Source: Pseudomonadota bacterium
GTDB taxonomy: Bacteria > Desulfobacterota > Desulfovibrionia > Desulfovibrionales > Desulfovibrionaceae
Assembly (NCBI GenBank): GCA_023453335.1
Contig: JAEXTU010000111.1
Span: forward strand, 1-16,574
Length of the DNA stretch: 16,574 nucleotides
Direction of reading: 5' to 3'
Shown: piece after piece, positions 1 to 6,507 of the stretch
Numbering within the stretch: position 1 is the first letter of the stretch
How the letters are laid out: the number at the start of each line of letters is the position of its first letter
Position numbers and translations under genes: made by a program
The notes under the pieces: generated by a model
Told to the model about the DNA's origin: nothing
Database searches by the model: none
What the model saw: the letters and a program-made list of their open reading frames with translations, nothing else

Positions 1-20
1 GGGGGGGCCGTTTTGGTGTT

Positions 21-42
21 GGGGCTATAATTTTATGGCCCT
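21..42 (-). terminator. Weak hairpin downstream of cobT
   Basis: The arms at 22-28 and 35-41 pair over seven positions (one G-U wobble) around an A/T loop, about 20 bases past the cobT stop codon. No T tract follows on the minus strand, so a terminator role is only a guess. The rest of positions 1-60 shows nothing I can name. Confidence 0.2.
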
Positions 43-60
43 GCTTCGCTTCGTCCAGCC

Positions 61-1128
61 CTACTCCGCGGTGCTGACCCCCGCCGAGGCGAACGAGGCC
101 ATCTCGTTGTAGATGGCGCAGGCGCTGCGCATGACCGTGAGGGCCAGGGCCGCGCCGGTGCCTTCGCCCAGGCGCATGCCCAGGTGCAGAAGCGGCTGGC
201 CCTGGATGGCCGACATGATCTTGGCGTGGCCCTGCTCGGCCGAGGCGTGGCTGAAAAAGGCGTAATCCGCCACGGCCGGGGCCAGCTTCTCGGCGGCCAC
301 GTAGGCCGCGGTGGAGATGAACCCGTCCACGGCCACGGCCATGCGGTTTCTGGCCGCGCCCAGGATGAGGCCGGCCAGGGTGGCGATCTCCAATCCTCCC
401 AATGCGGACAGGATGCGCAGGGGGTCGCCCGAGGCCACGGCCCCGGCGTTGGCCGCGAGGCCCTGGCGGATGATGCCGGCCTTGCGGGTGACCGCCTCCG
501 GGGCCAGGCCGGTGCCGCGGCCGGTGATATCCAGGGGGTCCAGGCCCAGGTAGGCGCAGTAGAGCGCGGTGGAGGGCGTGGTGTTGGCGATGCCCATGTC
601 CCCGGTGCCCAGGCTGCGGAACCCTTCCGCCGCGGCCTCGGCGGCCAGGTCCGCGCCCAGGAGCAGGGCGGCCAGGCACTGGTCCGTGCTCATGGCCGGT
701 CCCTGGGCCAGGTTGGCGGTGCCCGGGACCACCTTGCGCTGGATGAGGTTGGGGTGGGGCTCGAACTCCCCGCCCAGGCAGCCGGCGTCCACGACCTTGA
801 GGTCGATGCCGTTGGTGCGGGCCAGCACGTTGATGCCCGCGCCGCCGCGCGCGAAATTGAGCACCATCTGGCGGGTGACTTCCTGGGGAAAGAGGGATAC
901 TCCCTCCGCGGCCACGCCGTGGTCGCCGGCCACCGTGTAGATGCGGGCCGGGTCCGCGGCGGGCTTGCCACTGCCGGCCACCAGGGCCAGGCGCAGGGCG
1001 ATCTCCTCCAGGCGACCCAGGCTGCCCTGGGGCTTGGTGAGGTTGTCCAGGTGGGCCTGGGCCGCGGGGGCCAGGGACTGGTCCACCGGCGCGATGCCGG
1101 CGATGAGGGCGTCGAATCGGTTCTGCAT
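61..1128 (-). CDS. cobT: Nicotinate-nucleotide--dimethylbenzimidazole phosphoribosyltransferase
   Basis: CobT transfers phosphoribose from nicotinate mononucleotide to 5,6-dimethylbenzimidazole or another lower-ligand base. The alpha-ribazole phosphate formed enters nucleotide-loop assembly of cobalamin in the cytoplasm. At 355 aa it matches the family length (about 350). Visible family motifs are LTKPQGSLGRLE at residues 30-41, GDHGV at 68-72, GDMGIANTT near 176-184 and RLGEGTGA near 319-326. The Glu at about 322 sits where the catalytic base of Salmonella CobT lies. The ATG start has an AAGGAGAA ribosome-binding site four bases upstream. The gene is divergent from hsp20, and no other cobalamin gene is in view, so its usual partners must lie beyond the left edge or elsewhere. 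I see no cobalamin riboswitch in the 135-bp upstream gap. Family assignment is near certain. Confidence 0.97.
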   Translation of the reverse strand: MQNRFDALIAGIAPVDQSLAPAAQAHLDNLTKPQGSLGRLEEIALRLALVAGSGKPAADPARIYTVAGDHGVAAEGVSLFPQEVTRQMVLNFARGGAGINVLARTNGIDLKVVDAGCLGGEFEPHPNLIQRKVVPGTANLAQGPAMSTDQCLAALLLGADLAAEAAAEGFRSLGTGDMGIANTTPSTALYCAYLGLDPLDITGRGTGLAPEAVTRKAGIIRQGLAANAGAVASGDPLRILSALGGLEIATLAGLILGAARNRMAVAVDGFISTAAYVAAEKLAPAVADYAFFSHASAEQGHAKIMSAIQGQPLLHLGMRLGEGTGAALALTVMRSACAIYNEMASFASAGVSTAE

Positions 1129-1155
1129 GGGTTCTCCTTGCGGGTGAAGGGGTTG

Positions 1156-1185
1156 GCTTTACCCTCCGGCCCCGGGTCCTGGCAA
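1156..1185 (-). promoter_or_regulatory. Candidate sigma70-type promoter for cobT
   Basis: On the minus strand TTGCCA (1185-1180) is followed after 18 bases by TAAAGC (1161-1156), about 28 bases before the cobT start. The -35 matches five of six consensus bases but the -10 only three, so this is tentative. Confidence 0.3.
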
Positions 1186-1209
1186 GCGCCGAGCCGGGCC
1201 GGTATCGGA

Positions 1210-1237
1210 TTGACATGCAGGCCCGAATGGTTAGGAC
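1210..1237 (+). promoter_or_regulatory. Candidate promoter for the hsp20-htpX-protease operon
   Basis: A perfect TTGACA lies at 1210-1215. A poor -10 (TAGGAC, 1232-1237) follows after 16 bases. Transcription would start just ahead of the GGAGG at 1246-1250, giving a very short leader. I see no CIRCE inverted repeat and no clear heat-shock-sigma promoter, although the first gene is a small heat-shock protein. Confidence 0.3.
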
Positions 1238-1263
1238 TGGCGCACGGAGGCTGCACGCACGCC

Positions 1264-1707
1264 ATGCCCGACGACTCCCTGGAGACCTACGACGCCCTGC
1301 GCCGCCACGGCCAGCCGGCCCCGCACGAGGGTCCCGGCGGTGTGGTGGAGCCCGAGGAGCTGCTCGGCCGGGAGGGCTTCTGGCAGCCCGCGGCCGACGT
1401 GGCTGAGGGCCGCGACGCCTGGGTCATCGAGGTGGAGCTGCCCGGCATGCGCCGCTCCGAGATCGTCATCGAGATGCGGCCGGGCGAGCTGTGGGTCTTC
1501 GGCCAGAGCCGCGTGGCCGGAGACGGCCCGGCCGGGGAGAACCTGGTGCGGGAACGGCGGCGCGGCCCCTTTGCGCGGCGCTTCGCCCTGCCCCCGGCGG
1601 TGGACGGGCAGCGCGTGTTCGCGGCCTACGGCAACGGCCTGCTCACCGTGACCCTGCCCAAGCGGGATGTCCGGCTGGCCGGCCGCATCCGGGTGCCCAT
1701 CGCCTGA
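1264..1707 (+). CDS. Hsp20/alpha-crystallin family small heat-shock protein
   Basis: This 147-aa protein belongs to the ATP-independent holdase chaperones, which bind unfolding proteins in the cytoplasm and keep them soluble. The alpha-crystallin domain runs from about residue 48 to the end. It opens with a beta strand rich in VIEVELPGM, has ERRRGPFARRFALP in the middle, and closes with the family signature A-Y-x-N-G-L-L-T-V-T-L-P-K near 123-135. The N-terminal arm of about 45 residues is acidic, with no signal peptide. A GGAGG at 1246-1250 lies 13 bases before the ATG, slightly far, but no better in-frame start exists; the upstream ATGs at 1215 and 1227 are in another frame. It is first in a three-gene set, 37 bases ahead of htpX, which points to a stress or quality-control role. 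A C-terminal IxI-like motif (IRVPI) is present, as expected for oligomer formation. Confidence 0.93.
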   Translation: MPDDSLETYDALRRHGQPAPHEGPGGVVEPEELLGREGFWQPAADVAEGRDAWVIEVELPGMRRSEIVIEMRPGELWVFGQSRVAGDGPAGENLVRERRRGPFARRFALPPAVDGQRVFAAYGNGLLTVTLPKRDVRLAGRIRVPIA

Positions 1708-1744
1708 ACCAGGCGGGCCGTGCGGCCCGCGAGGAGATACGTCC

Positions 1745-2620
1745 ATGTCCAGCCAGATCAAGACCGGCCTGCTCCTGGGCCTGCTCACCGGTCTCATCCT
1801 GTTCCTGGGCCAGGCCGCAGGCGGCCCGGGCGGGCTGGCCGTGGCCTTTGTCTTCGCCCTGGCCATGAACGGGGTGAGCTACTGGTTCTCGGACAGGATC
1901 GTGCTGTCCATGTACCGCGGCCGCGAGGTTTCGCCCGCCGACGCGCCGGCCCTGCACCGCATGGTGGAGGAGCTGGCCCGCAATGCCGGCCTGCCCAAGC
2001 CCCGGGTCTATGTGCTGCCCAGCCAAACCCCCAACGCCTTCGCCACCGGCCGCAATCCCAGGCACGCCGCGGTGGCGGTGACCGAGGGCATCCTGCGCCT
2101 GCTGTCCCCCGAGGAGCTGCGCGGGGTGCTGGGGCACGAGCTGGGCCACGTGCGCAACCGGGACATCCTGACCCAGAGCGTGGCCGCGGTGCTGGCCGGC
2201 GTGGTGATGATGGTGGCCAACATGCTGCGCTGGACCGCGTTCTTCGGCGGCGGGCGCAGCGACGAGGAGGGCGGAGGGGGCGGCCCTTTCGCGGCCCTGG
2301 CCCTGGCCATCGTGGCCCCGCTGGCGGCCATGCTGGTGCAGATGGCCATCTCCCGCACCCGGGAGTTCGAGGCGGACAAGGCCGGGGCGGAGATCTCCGG
2401 CACGCCCCTGTCCCTGGCCTCGGCGCTGTCCAAGCTCACCATGGCCGGCAAGAGCCTTCCCATGCGCGACGCCGGCCCGGCCACCGCGCACATGTTCATC
2501 GTGAGCCCCCTGGCCGGCGGCCTGGCCGGCCTGTTCAGCACCCACCCGCCGGTGGAGGAGCGCATCCGCCGCCTGCAATCCCTGGCCGCCTCGCCTGCCG
2601 CACCCTCTGGAGGTCGCTAG
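1745..2620 (+). CDS. htpX: HtpX-type M48 membrane zinc metalloprotease
   Basis: HtpX is an inner-membrane zinc protease with a cytosolic active site that degrades misfolded membrane proteins alongside FtsH. The 291-aa product has the zinc motif HELGH at residues 131-135, and the third ligand should be E207 in REFEAD (207-211), the ExxxD pattern of M48. Hydrophobic segments lie near 8-24, 29-46, about 143-160 and 183-202, fitting the four-segment HtpX plan. A glycine/acid loop (about 168-180) lies between the last two. The ATG at 1745 was chosen because GAGGAG at 1731-1736 sits eight bases ahead and translation then begins directly into the first membrane helix; longer upstream readings would overlap hsp20. 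The stop is four bases before the next gene's ATG, so the two are almost certainly co-translated. Bacterial homologues are about 280-300 aa, so this one is full length. Confidence 0.95.
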   Translation: MSSQIKTGLLLGLLTGLILFLGQAAGGPGGLAVAFVFALAMNGVSYWFSDRIVLSMYRGREVSPADAPALHRMVEELARNAGLPKPRVYVLPSQTPNAFATGRNPRHAAVAVTEGILRLLSPEELRGVLGHELGHVRNRDILTQSVAAVLAGVVMMVANMLRWTAFFGGGRSDEEGGGGGPFAALALAIVAPLAAMLVQMAISRTREFEADKAGAEISGTPLSLASALSKLTMAGKSLPMRDAGPATAHMFIVSPLAGGLAGLFSTHPPVEERIRRLQSLAASPAAPSGGR

Positions 2621-2624
2621 CCCC

Positions 2625-3965
2625 ATGCGCCGCACCCTGCTCCTGAGCTTCCTGCTGGTCCTGCTCTTCCCCCACGTTGCCCGAACCCAGGACAACCAGC
2701 GCCTGACCCCGGTGGTGCGCGCGGTGCAGGCCGTGTCCCCCGCGGTGGTGAACATCACCACCTCCCAGGTGGTGGAGGAGAGCGTGAATCCCTTTGCCGA
2801 CCTCTTCGCCCAGCAGTTCGGCAACCCCATGCTGCGCGACTTCCTGGGCCCGGGCGGCAAGCGCAAGGTGACCCGGCAGAGCCTGGGTTCGGGGGTCATC
2901 ATCGACGGCAAGCGATCCCTGGTGCTCACCAACGCCCACGTCATCGCCGGGGCCTCCAGCATCACCGTGCGCCTGCTGGACGGCCGGGAGTTCGAGGCGG
3001 AACTGGTGGGCTCGGACCCGGACTTCGACCTGGCCGTGCTGCGCCTGGCCAAGGGGGGCGGCCTGCCCCAGGCGGCCATGGGCACCTCCAAGGACCTGCT
3101 CATGGGCGAGACGGTCATCGCCATCGGCAACCCCTACGGGTTCTCCAACACCGTGACCACCGGGGTCGTCTCCGCCGCGGGCCGCACCATCCGCTCCGAG
3201 CAGGGCACCTACACCGACCTCATCCAAACCGATGCGGCCATCAATCCGGGCAACTCGGGCGGCCCGCTGCTCAACATCCTGGGCGAACTCATCGGCATCA
3301 ACACCGCCATCCAGGCCAATGCCGAGGGCATCGGCTTCGCCATCCCCATCGACAAGGCGCGACGGGTGGTGGAGGAGCTGCTCAGCAGGGGCGCGGTGGC
3401 CCACGTCTGGCTCGGCCTGGTGGCCCAGAACCTGGACCAGTCCCTGGCCGGGTACTTCAACCTGGCCAGCACCCGGGGCATGCTCATCACCGAGGTCTAC
3501 GACGGCTCGCCCGCGGCCAAGGCCGGGATCAAGGCCGGCGACGTGCTGCTCAACGTGGAAGGCGTGGCCGTGGAGGACCGGGAGCACTACCTGCAACTGT
3601 TGCGCAACTACGTGACCGGGCAGTCCCTGGCCCTGGCCCTGGTGCGCGAGGGCAAGCCCCTGTCGGTGCGGGCCGAGGCCGCGGCCTTCCCCACCGAGCG
3701 GGTGCCCGAACTGGCCTACGGCCGCTGGGGCCTGACCCTGGCCCCGTCCAAGCAGGGCGCCCTGGCCGTGGCCAAGGTCCGGCCGGGCAGCCCGGCCCAG
3801 AAGCTCGGCCTGGAGCCCGGGGACCTGGTGCTCAAGCTGGGCGGCATCGTGCTGGAGCGGCCCGAGGATTTCGCCGACGCCTATGCCCGCTACCGCATGC
3901 GCAACAGCCTCCTGCTCCTGGTGGTGCGGGAGGGCCGGCGCTATTACGTCAAGCTCTTGATATAA
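2625..3965 (+). CDS. Periplasmic HtrA/Deg-family serine protease with two PDZ domains
   Basis: HtrA/Deg proteases degrade or refold damaged envelope proteins. The product is 446 aa, close to DegP/DegQ length. A basic then hydrophobic N-terminus (1-21) looks like a Sec signal peptide, so the protein should be periplasmic. The trypsin-like domain carries the triad His105 (TNAHV), Asp135 (DPDFDLAVL) and Ser211 (INPGNSGGPL). PDZ1 spans about 260-350 and PDZ2 about 365-445; both have the G-x-K/E-x-G-D-x-L core (GIKAGDVLL, GLEPGDLVL). The segment between signal and protease domain (about 50-85, where DegP carries its LA loop) is short. The ATG overlaps the htpX end region, with TGGAGG at 2608-2613 inside the htpX 3' end. 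The protein ends exactly after PDZ2, with no extension. I cannot choose between degP and degQ from sequence alone, so no symbol is given. Confidence 0.95.
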   Translation: MRRTLLLSFLLVLLFPHVARTQDNQRLTPVVRAVQAVSPAVVNITTSQVVEESVNPFADLFAQQFGNPMLRDFLGPGGKRKVTRQSLGSGVIIDGKRSLVLTNAHVIAGASSITVRLLDGREFEAELVGSDPDFDLAVLRLAKGGGLPQAAMGTSKDLLMGETVIAIGNPYGFSNTVTTGVVSAAGRTIRSEQGTYTDLIQTDAAINPGNSGGPLLNILGELIGINTAIQANAEGIGFAIPIDKARRVVEELLSRGAVAHVWLGLVAQNLDQSLAGYFNLASTRGMLITEVYDGSPAAKAGIKAGDVLLNVEGVAVEDREHYLQLLRNYVTGQSLALALVREGKPLSVRAEAAAFPTERVPELAYGRWGLTLAPSKQGALAVAKVRPGSPAQKLGLEPGDLVLKLGGIVLERPEDFADAYARYRMRNSLLLLVVREGRRYYVKLLI

Positions 3966-4004
3966 AAAAAGAATATTGAATTGTCCGGGGACCCCTACCG
4001 GCTC

Positions 4005-4033
4005 TTGACACCGCGGGACGAAGGGGGCTATCC
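4005..4033 (+). promoter_or_regulatory. Candidate promoter upstream of ferredoxin
   Basis: A perfect TTGACA at 4005-4010 is followed after 16-17 bases by GCTATCC, a weak -10. If real, it gives a leader of about 135 bases. A second TTGACG at 4053-4058 has no better -10. The 211-bp gap 3966-4176 otherwise holds an A-rich stretch right after the protease stop and the hairpins listed next. Confidence 0.3.
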
Positions 4034-4090
4034 GGGATTGCCTCATGCTGGATTGACGACTTGGTCCGCTCCGGGAATCGCGCCCTTGGC

Positions 4091-4118
4091 CCTTCCGTGG
4101 GGAAGGCAAACCCCACGG
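4091..4118 (+). promoter_or_regulatory. Two mutually exclusive hairpins in the ferredoxin leader
   Basis: CCTTCC (4091-4096) pairs perfectly with GGAAGG (4101-4106) around a 4-base loop. CCGTGGGG (4095-4102) pairs perfectly with CCCCACGG (4111-4118) around an 8-base loop. The two stems share bases, so only one can form at a time. They end about 58 bases before the ferredoxin start. I could not match this to a known riboswitch class. Confidence 0.4.
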
Positions 4119-4176
4119 GTCCGCGGCCGGCCCCGGCAGCGTCAAGGAATTTCGAAAACATCATTGGAGGTTGATC

Positions 4177-4365
4177 ATGGGCTACCAAGTGAGTGTTGAC
4201 CACGACAAGTGTGTCGGTGACGGCGAATGCGTTGACGTGTGCCCGGTGGAGGTCTACGAGCTCCAGGACGGCAAGGCCGTGCCGGTGAACATGGAAGAGT
4301 GCCTGGGCTGCGAGTCCTGCGTGGAAGTCTGCGAGCAGGACGCCATCACCGTCACCGAGGAATAG
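4177..4365 (+). CDS. 7Fe-type ferredoxin, [3Fe-4S]/[4Fe-4S], resembling Desulfovibrio ferredoxin III
   Basis: A 62-aa soluble electron carrier with seven cysteines: C12, C18, C22, C42, C45, C48 and C52. The second motif is a normal CxxCxxCxxxC for a [4Fe-4S] cluster. In the first motif the second Cys is replaced by Asp15 (KCVGDGECVDVCP), which is Asp14 after Met removal. In D. africanus ferredoxin III the same Asp14 leaves a [3Fe-4S] cluster that reversibly takes up a fourth metal; from memory that protein is about 61 residues and very similar throughout. A TGGAGG at 4165-4170, six bases ahead, fixes the ATG. The gene stands alone, between its own leader and a strong hairpin. Its partners are unknown; in sulfate reducers such ferredoxins serve pyruvate:ferredoxin oxidoreductase, hydrogenases or membrane redox complexes. 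The protein is strongly acidic, as usual for the family. Confidence 0.97.
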   Translation: MGYQVSVDHDKCVGDGECVDVCPVEVYELQDGKAVPVNMEECLGCESCVEVCEQDAITVTEE

Positions 4366-4391
4366 CGGAACCCTTTTCCGCTGCGCTTTTC

Positions 4392-4427
4392 GCAAAGGGA
4401 GCGGCGGGCTACCGCCGCTCCCTTTGC
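4392..4427 (+). terminator. Strong hairpin terminator after ferredoxin
   Basis: A perfect 16-bp stem (4392-4407 with 4412-4427) closes a 4-base loop GCTA, 26 bases after the ferredoxin stop. The U tract is only the three T at 4423-4425, inside the stem, so termination may be partial or Rho-aided. It separates ferredoxin from the next operon. Confidence 0.75.
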
Positions 4428-4558
4428 CGTATTCATGGCGGCCCGCCCGCCAGGACCGCAGTCACGCAGCACCGCCCGCCCCTCGACTTTCGCGTCAGGG
4501 GCCTTACGTTCACATTTCCGGCCCGGCCGGCTGCGGCAACCTACCCCCGGAGGCAGGC

Positions 4559-5455
4559 ATGGATTTCGATTTCACCCCGTTCCTGGCCACGTACAAAAAG
4601 ATCCGCGCCAACGCGGACAAGGCCTTCGCCCAGGTAAGCGGAGCCCATCCCCAGCAGGTCCGCTGCGGCCTGGGGTGCAGCGACTGCTGCTTTGCCCTGT
4701 TCGACCTCTCCCTGGTGGAGGCCATGGCCCTGAACGCCGCGTTCAACGCGAAATTTTCCGGCAAGGCGCGCAGCGCCATCCTGGCCCGCGCCGACCAGGC
4801 CGAACGGGCCGGCGAGAAGATCAAGCGCGAGGCACACAAGGCCCTCAAGGACGGCCGCCCCACCGCCGAGATCCTCAGCGTGATCGCCAAGGCCCGGGTG
4901 CGCTGCCCCCTGCTCGGGGAGAACGACACCTGCGACCTCTACGAGGACCGGCCCATCACCTGCCGGCTCTATGGCATCCCCACCGACATCGGCGGCGAGG
5001 CCCACACCTGCGGCAAGTCCGGGTTCGAGCCCGGCAAGCCCTATCCCACCGTGCGGGTGGAGAAGCTCCAGGACGCCCTCATGGTCCTGGCCGCGGAGAT
5101 GGTGAAGACCATGAACTCCCGCCATCGCCACATGGCCGACGTGCTGGTGCCGGTGGCCACCGCGCTCATGAACGCCTATGACGCGGAGTACCTGGGCCTG
5201 CCCAAGCCCGGCGCCAAGGAGCCCAAGGCCCCGGCCAACGGCAAGCCCGCGGCCCCGGCCAAGGCCAAGCCCGCGCCCAAGGCCAAGCCCGCGCCCAAGG
5301 CCGCGGCTGCGGCCGACTGCAACAGCTGCGGCCAGGACAAGGGCTCGGACAAGTGCTCCTCCTGCGCCACCATGAACTGGGAGCTGGGGAGCAAACCAAA
5401 GGCCGCCAAGCCCGCGGCCAAGAAACCCGCGGCCAAGAAACCCGCCAAGAAGTAG
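4559..5455 (+). CDS. YkgJ-type Cys-cluster protein with Lys/Ala/Pro-rich tail and extra four-Cys module
   Basis: The N-terminal 210 residues fit the YkgJ family, annotated as putative zinc- or iron-chelating proteins; no reaction is established. The family cluster is C36-x3-C40-x2-C43-C44. It is followed by C116, C125 and C135 in the CPLL...CDLYEDRPITCRLYG block, then C151. From about residue 214 to 298 the protein changes to Lys/Ala/Pro repeats like those of histone H1-type bacterial tails. They are interrupted by two CxxC pairs (C254/C257 and C266/C269) that could form a zinc-ribbon-like knuckle. A CGGAGG at 4548-4553, five bases ahead, sets the ATG at 4559. There is no signal peptide, so it is probably cytoplasmic. 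It leads a five-gene operon, its stop lying five bases before the next start. The tail is more variable in kind than the core, and its function (nucleic-acid binding, metal storage or a linker) is unknown. Confidence 0.85.
   Translation: MDFDFTPFLATYKKIRANADKAFAQVSGAHPQQVRCGLGCSDCCFALFDLSLVEAMALNAAFNAKFSGKARSAILARADQAERAGEKIKREAHKALKDGRPTAEILSVIAKARVRCPLLGENDTCDLYEDRPITCRLYGIPTDIGGEAHTCGKSGFEPGKPYPTVRVEKLQDALMVLAAEMVKTMNSRHRHMADVLVPVATALMNAYDAEYLGLPKPGAKEPKAPANGKPAAPAKAKPAPKAKPAPKAAAAADCNSCGQDKGSDKCSSCATMNWELGSKPKAAKPAAKKPAAKKPAKK
5261..5440 (+). repeat. Short in-frame tandem repeats encoding the Lys/Ala/Pro tail
   Basis: An 18-base unit occurs twice exactly at 5261-5278 and 5279-5296, followed by a partial copy, and encodes KAKPAP. 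Near the end a 15-base unit occurs twice exactly at 5411-5425 and 5426-5440 and encodes PAAKK. Both units are multiples of three, so copy number could change without breaking the frame. The four-Cys module lies between the two arrays. Confidence 0.85.
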
Positions 5456-5460
5456 CCGCC

Positions 5461-5823
5461 ATGGAGAAGAACGACCCCCAGTACGAGGCCGCCAAGCGGA
5501 CCATGTACGAGAAGCTGGCCCCGCGCCGCAAGAAGTTCATCGACAAGATCGGGTACGAGAACTGGGACCCGTTCCCGGTGCCCTTCGACCCCATCGACAT
5601 CCGCACCGGCGAGGACGGCCGCACCATCGCCGACCTGGTGAACCAGTTCCTGCGCGAGCGCGGAGAGGCGGGCAAGGTCTCCACCGCCTACTGCCGCGGC
5701 GTGTCCGAGTTCGCTGCCGGGGTCATCCAGCGCGACGACCGCTTCAAGGGCATGTTCGAATTCGTGCTCTGGTACGCCGAGATCCTGCGAAAAGAAGGGA
5801 AAAGCCTCAACATCTGGGGCTAG
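5461..5823 (+). CDS. Conserved-looking 120-aa protein of unknown function
   Basis: I do not recognise this family. The 120-aa product has a charged N-terminal helix (1-30, many Lys/Arg/Glu) and a Pro/Asp/aromatic segment NWDPFPVPFDP at 34-44. It ends in a mostly helical stretch, including FEFVLWYAEILRKEG near 99-113. No signal peptide or membrane helix is seen, and there is only one Cys (78), so it is unlikely to bind a cluster by itself. The ATG follows the upstream stop by five bases with only a weak ribosome-binding site (AAGAAG inside the end of the preceding gene), which suggests translational coupling. Its fixed place between the Cys-cluster protein and the TPR protein suggests a shared complex or pathway, but that is inference. 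The coding bias matches its neighbours. Confidence 0.85.
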   Translation: MEKNDPQYEAAKRTMYEKLAPRRKKFIDKIGYENWDPFPVPFDPIDIRTGEDGRTIADLVNQFLRERGEAGKVSTAYCRGVSEFAAGVIQRDDRFKGMFEFVLWYAEILRKEGKSLNIWG

Positions 5824-5860
5824 CCGGCCGCCCCGCTCCACAACTCCACGAGGACCAACC

Positions 5861-6496
5861 ATGACCACCGATGCCCAGAACGTCGACGAATACATCGCCG
5901 AACTCCAGCAGAAGCTGACCACCAACCCCCAGTGCGCCAGCCACCACTACAACATCGGCCTGGCCTACCTGACCAAGCGCATGTGGCAGGAGGCCGAGGC
6001 CTCCTTCCGCGCCGCGGTGGACAACTCCCCCCGCTTTGCCGAGGCCTACGTGCAGCTGGGCGGCATCTGCCTGCAGCGCGGCGACCTGGAGGGGTGCCTC
6101 AACTACAACCGCCACGCCAAGGACTGCCGCCTGCAGTACGCCGTGCCCTGGGCCAACATGGGCTTCTGCTACATCCAGGTGGGCAAGTACGACGAGGCGG
6201 TCAAGTGCCTGAAGAAGGCCATCAACCGGGACCCCGAGTTCGTCCAGGCCCACGCCACCCTGGGCTCCGCCCACATCATGGCCAAGAGCTACGAGGACGG
6301 CATCGCCGCCAGCCGCAAGGCCCTGGAACTGGCCCCCGAGTTCGGCCCGGCCTGGAACAACCTGGCCGTGGCCGCCATGGACATGGGCGAATACGCCTCG
6401 GCCGTGGAGTACGCGGATAAGGCCGTGTCCTTCGGCTACGAACTCAACCCCGAGTTCAGGAAGGAAGTCGAGGCCGCGCGCAAGAACCTCACGTAG
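5861..6496 (+). CDS. Tetratricopeptide-repeat protein, five TPRs
   Basis: This 211-aa protein is almost entirely TPR, a helix-pair repeat that forms a groove for binding partner proteins. Five 34-residue units can be laid end to end: 28-61, 62-95, 96-129, 130-163 and 164-197. Typical TPR residues are visible (for example W/L-G-Y-A-F-A-P in PWANMGFCYIQVGKYDEAV). TPR2 is the most degenerate and is Cys-rich (C70, C79, C89, then C103 and C116 in TPR3). There is no signal peptide, no membrane segment and no enzyme domain. GAGGA at 5850-5854, six bases ahead, fixes the ATG. It sits 37 bases after the 120-aa gene and 11 bases before the HEAT-like gene, so it is in the same transcript. A scaffold role is the natural inference; the ligand is unknown. 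Confidence 0.93.
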   Translation: MTTDAQNVDEYIAELQQKLTTNPQCASHHYNIGLAYLTKRMWQEAEASFRAAVDNSPRFAEAYVQLGGICLQRGDLEGCLNYNRHAKDCRLQYAVPWANMGFCYIQVGKYDEAVKCLKKAINRDPEFVQAHATLGSAHIMAKSYEDGIAASRKALELAPEFGPAWNNLAVAAMDMGEYASAVEYADKAVSFGYELNPEFRKEVEAARKNLT

Positions 6497-6507
6497 GAGC
6501 CTCCGGC

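Noticed and set aside
184..1707. Long plus-strand reading frame through cobT and into hsp20
   Set aside because: Only the last 147 codons are real (hsp20). The first part is the antisense of cobT, low-complexity Gly/Gln/His/Arg typical of an open shadow frame in high-GC DNA.
2535..4145. 536-codon minus-strand open frame
   Set aside because: Antisense shadow of the HtrA/Deg protease and the ferredoxin leader, with no motifs and biased composition.
4071..4145. Riboswitch of the cobalamin or c-di-GMP class in the ferredoxin leader
   Set aside because: Short stretches (GGGAA, GGCAAACC, GGTCCGC) recall parts of these classes, but the conserved order and core do not line up.
4483..4510. Promoter for the five-gene operon (TCGACT, 16 bases, TACGTT)
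   Set aside because: Only four and three matches to consensus. A promoter must exist near here, but this one is not convincing.
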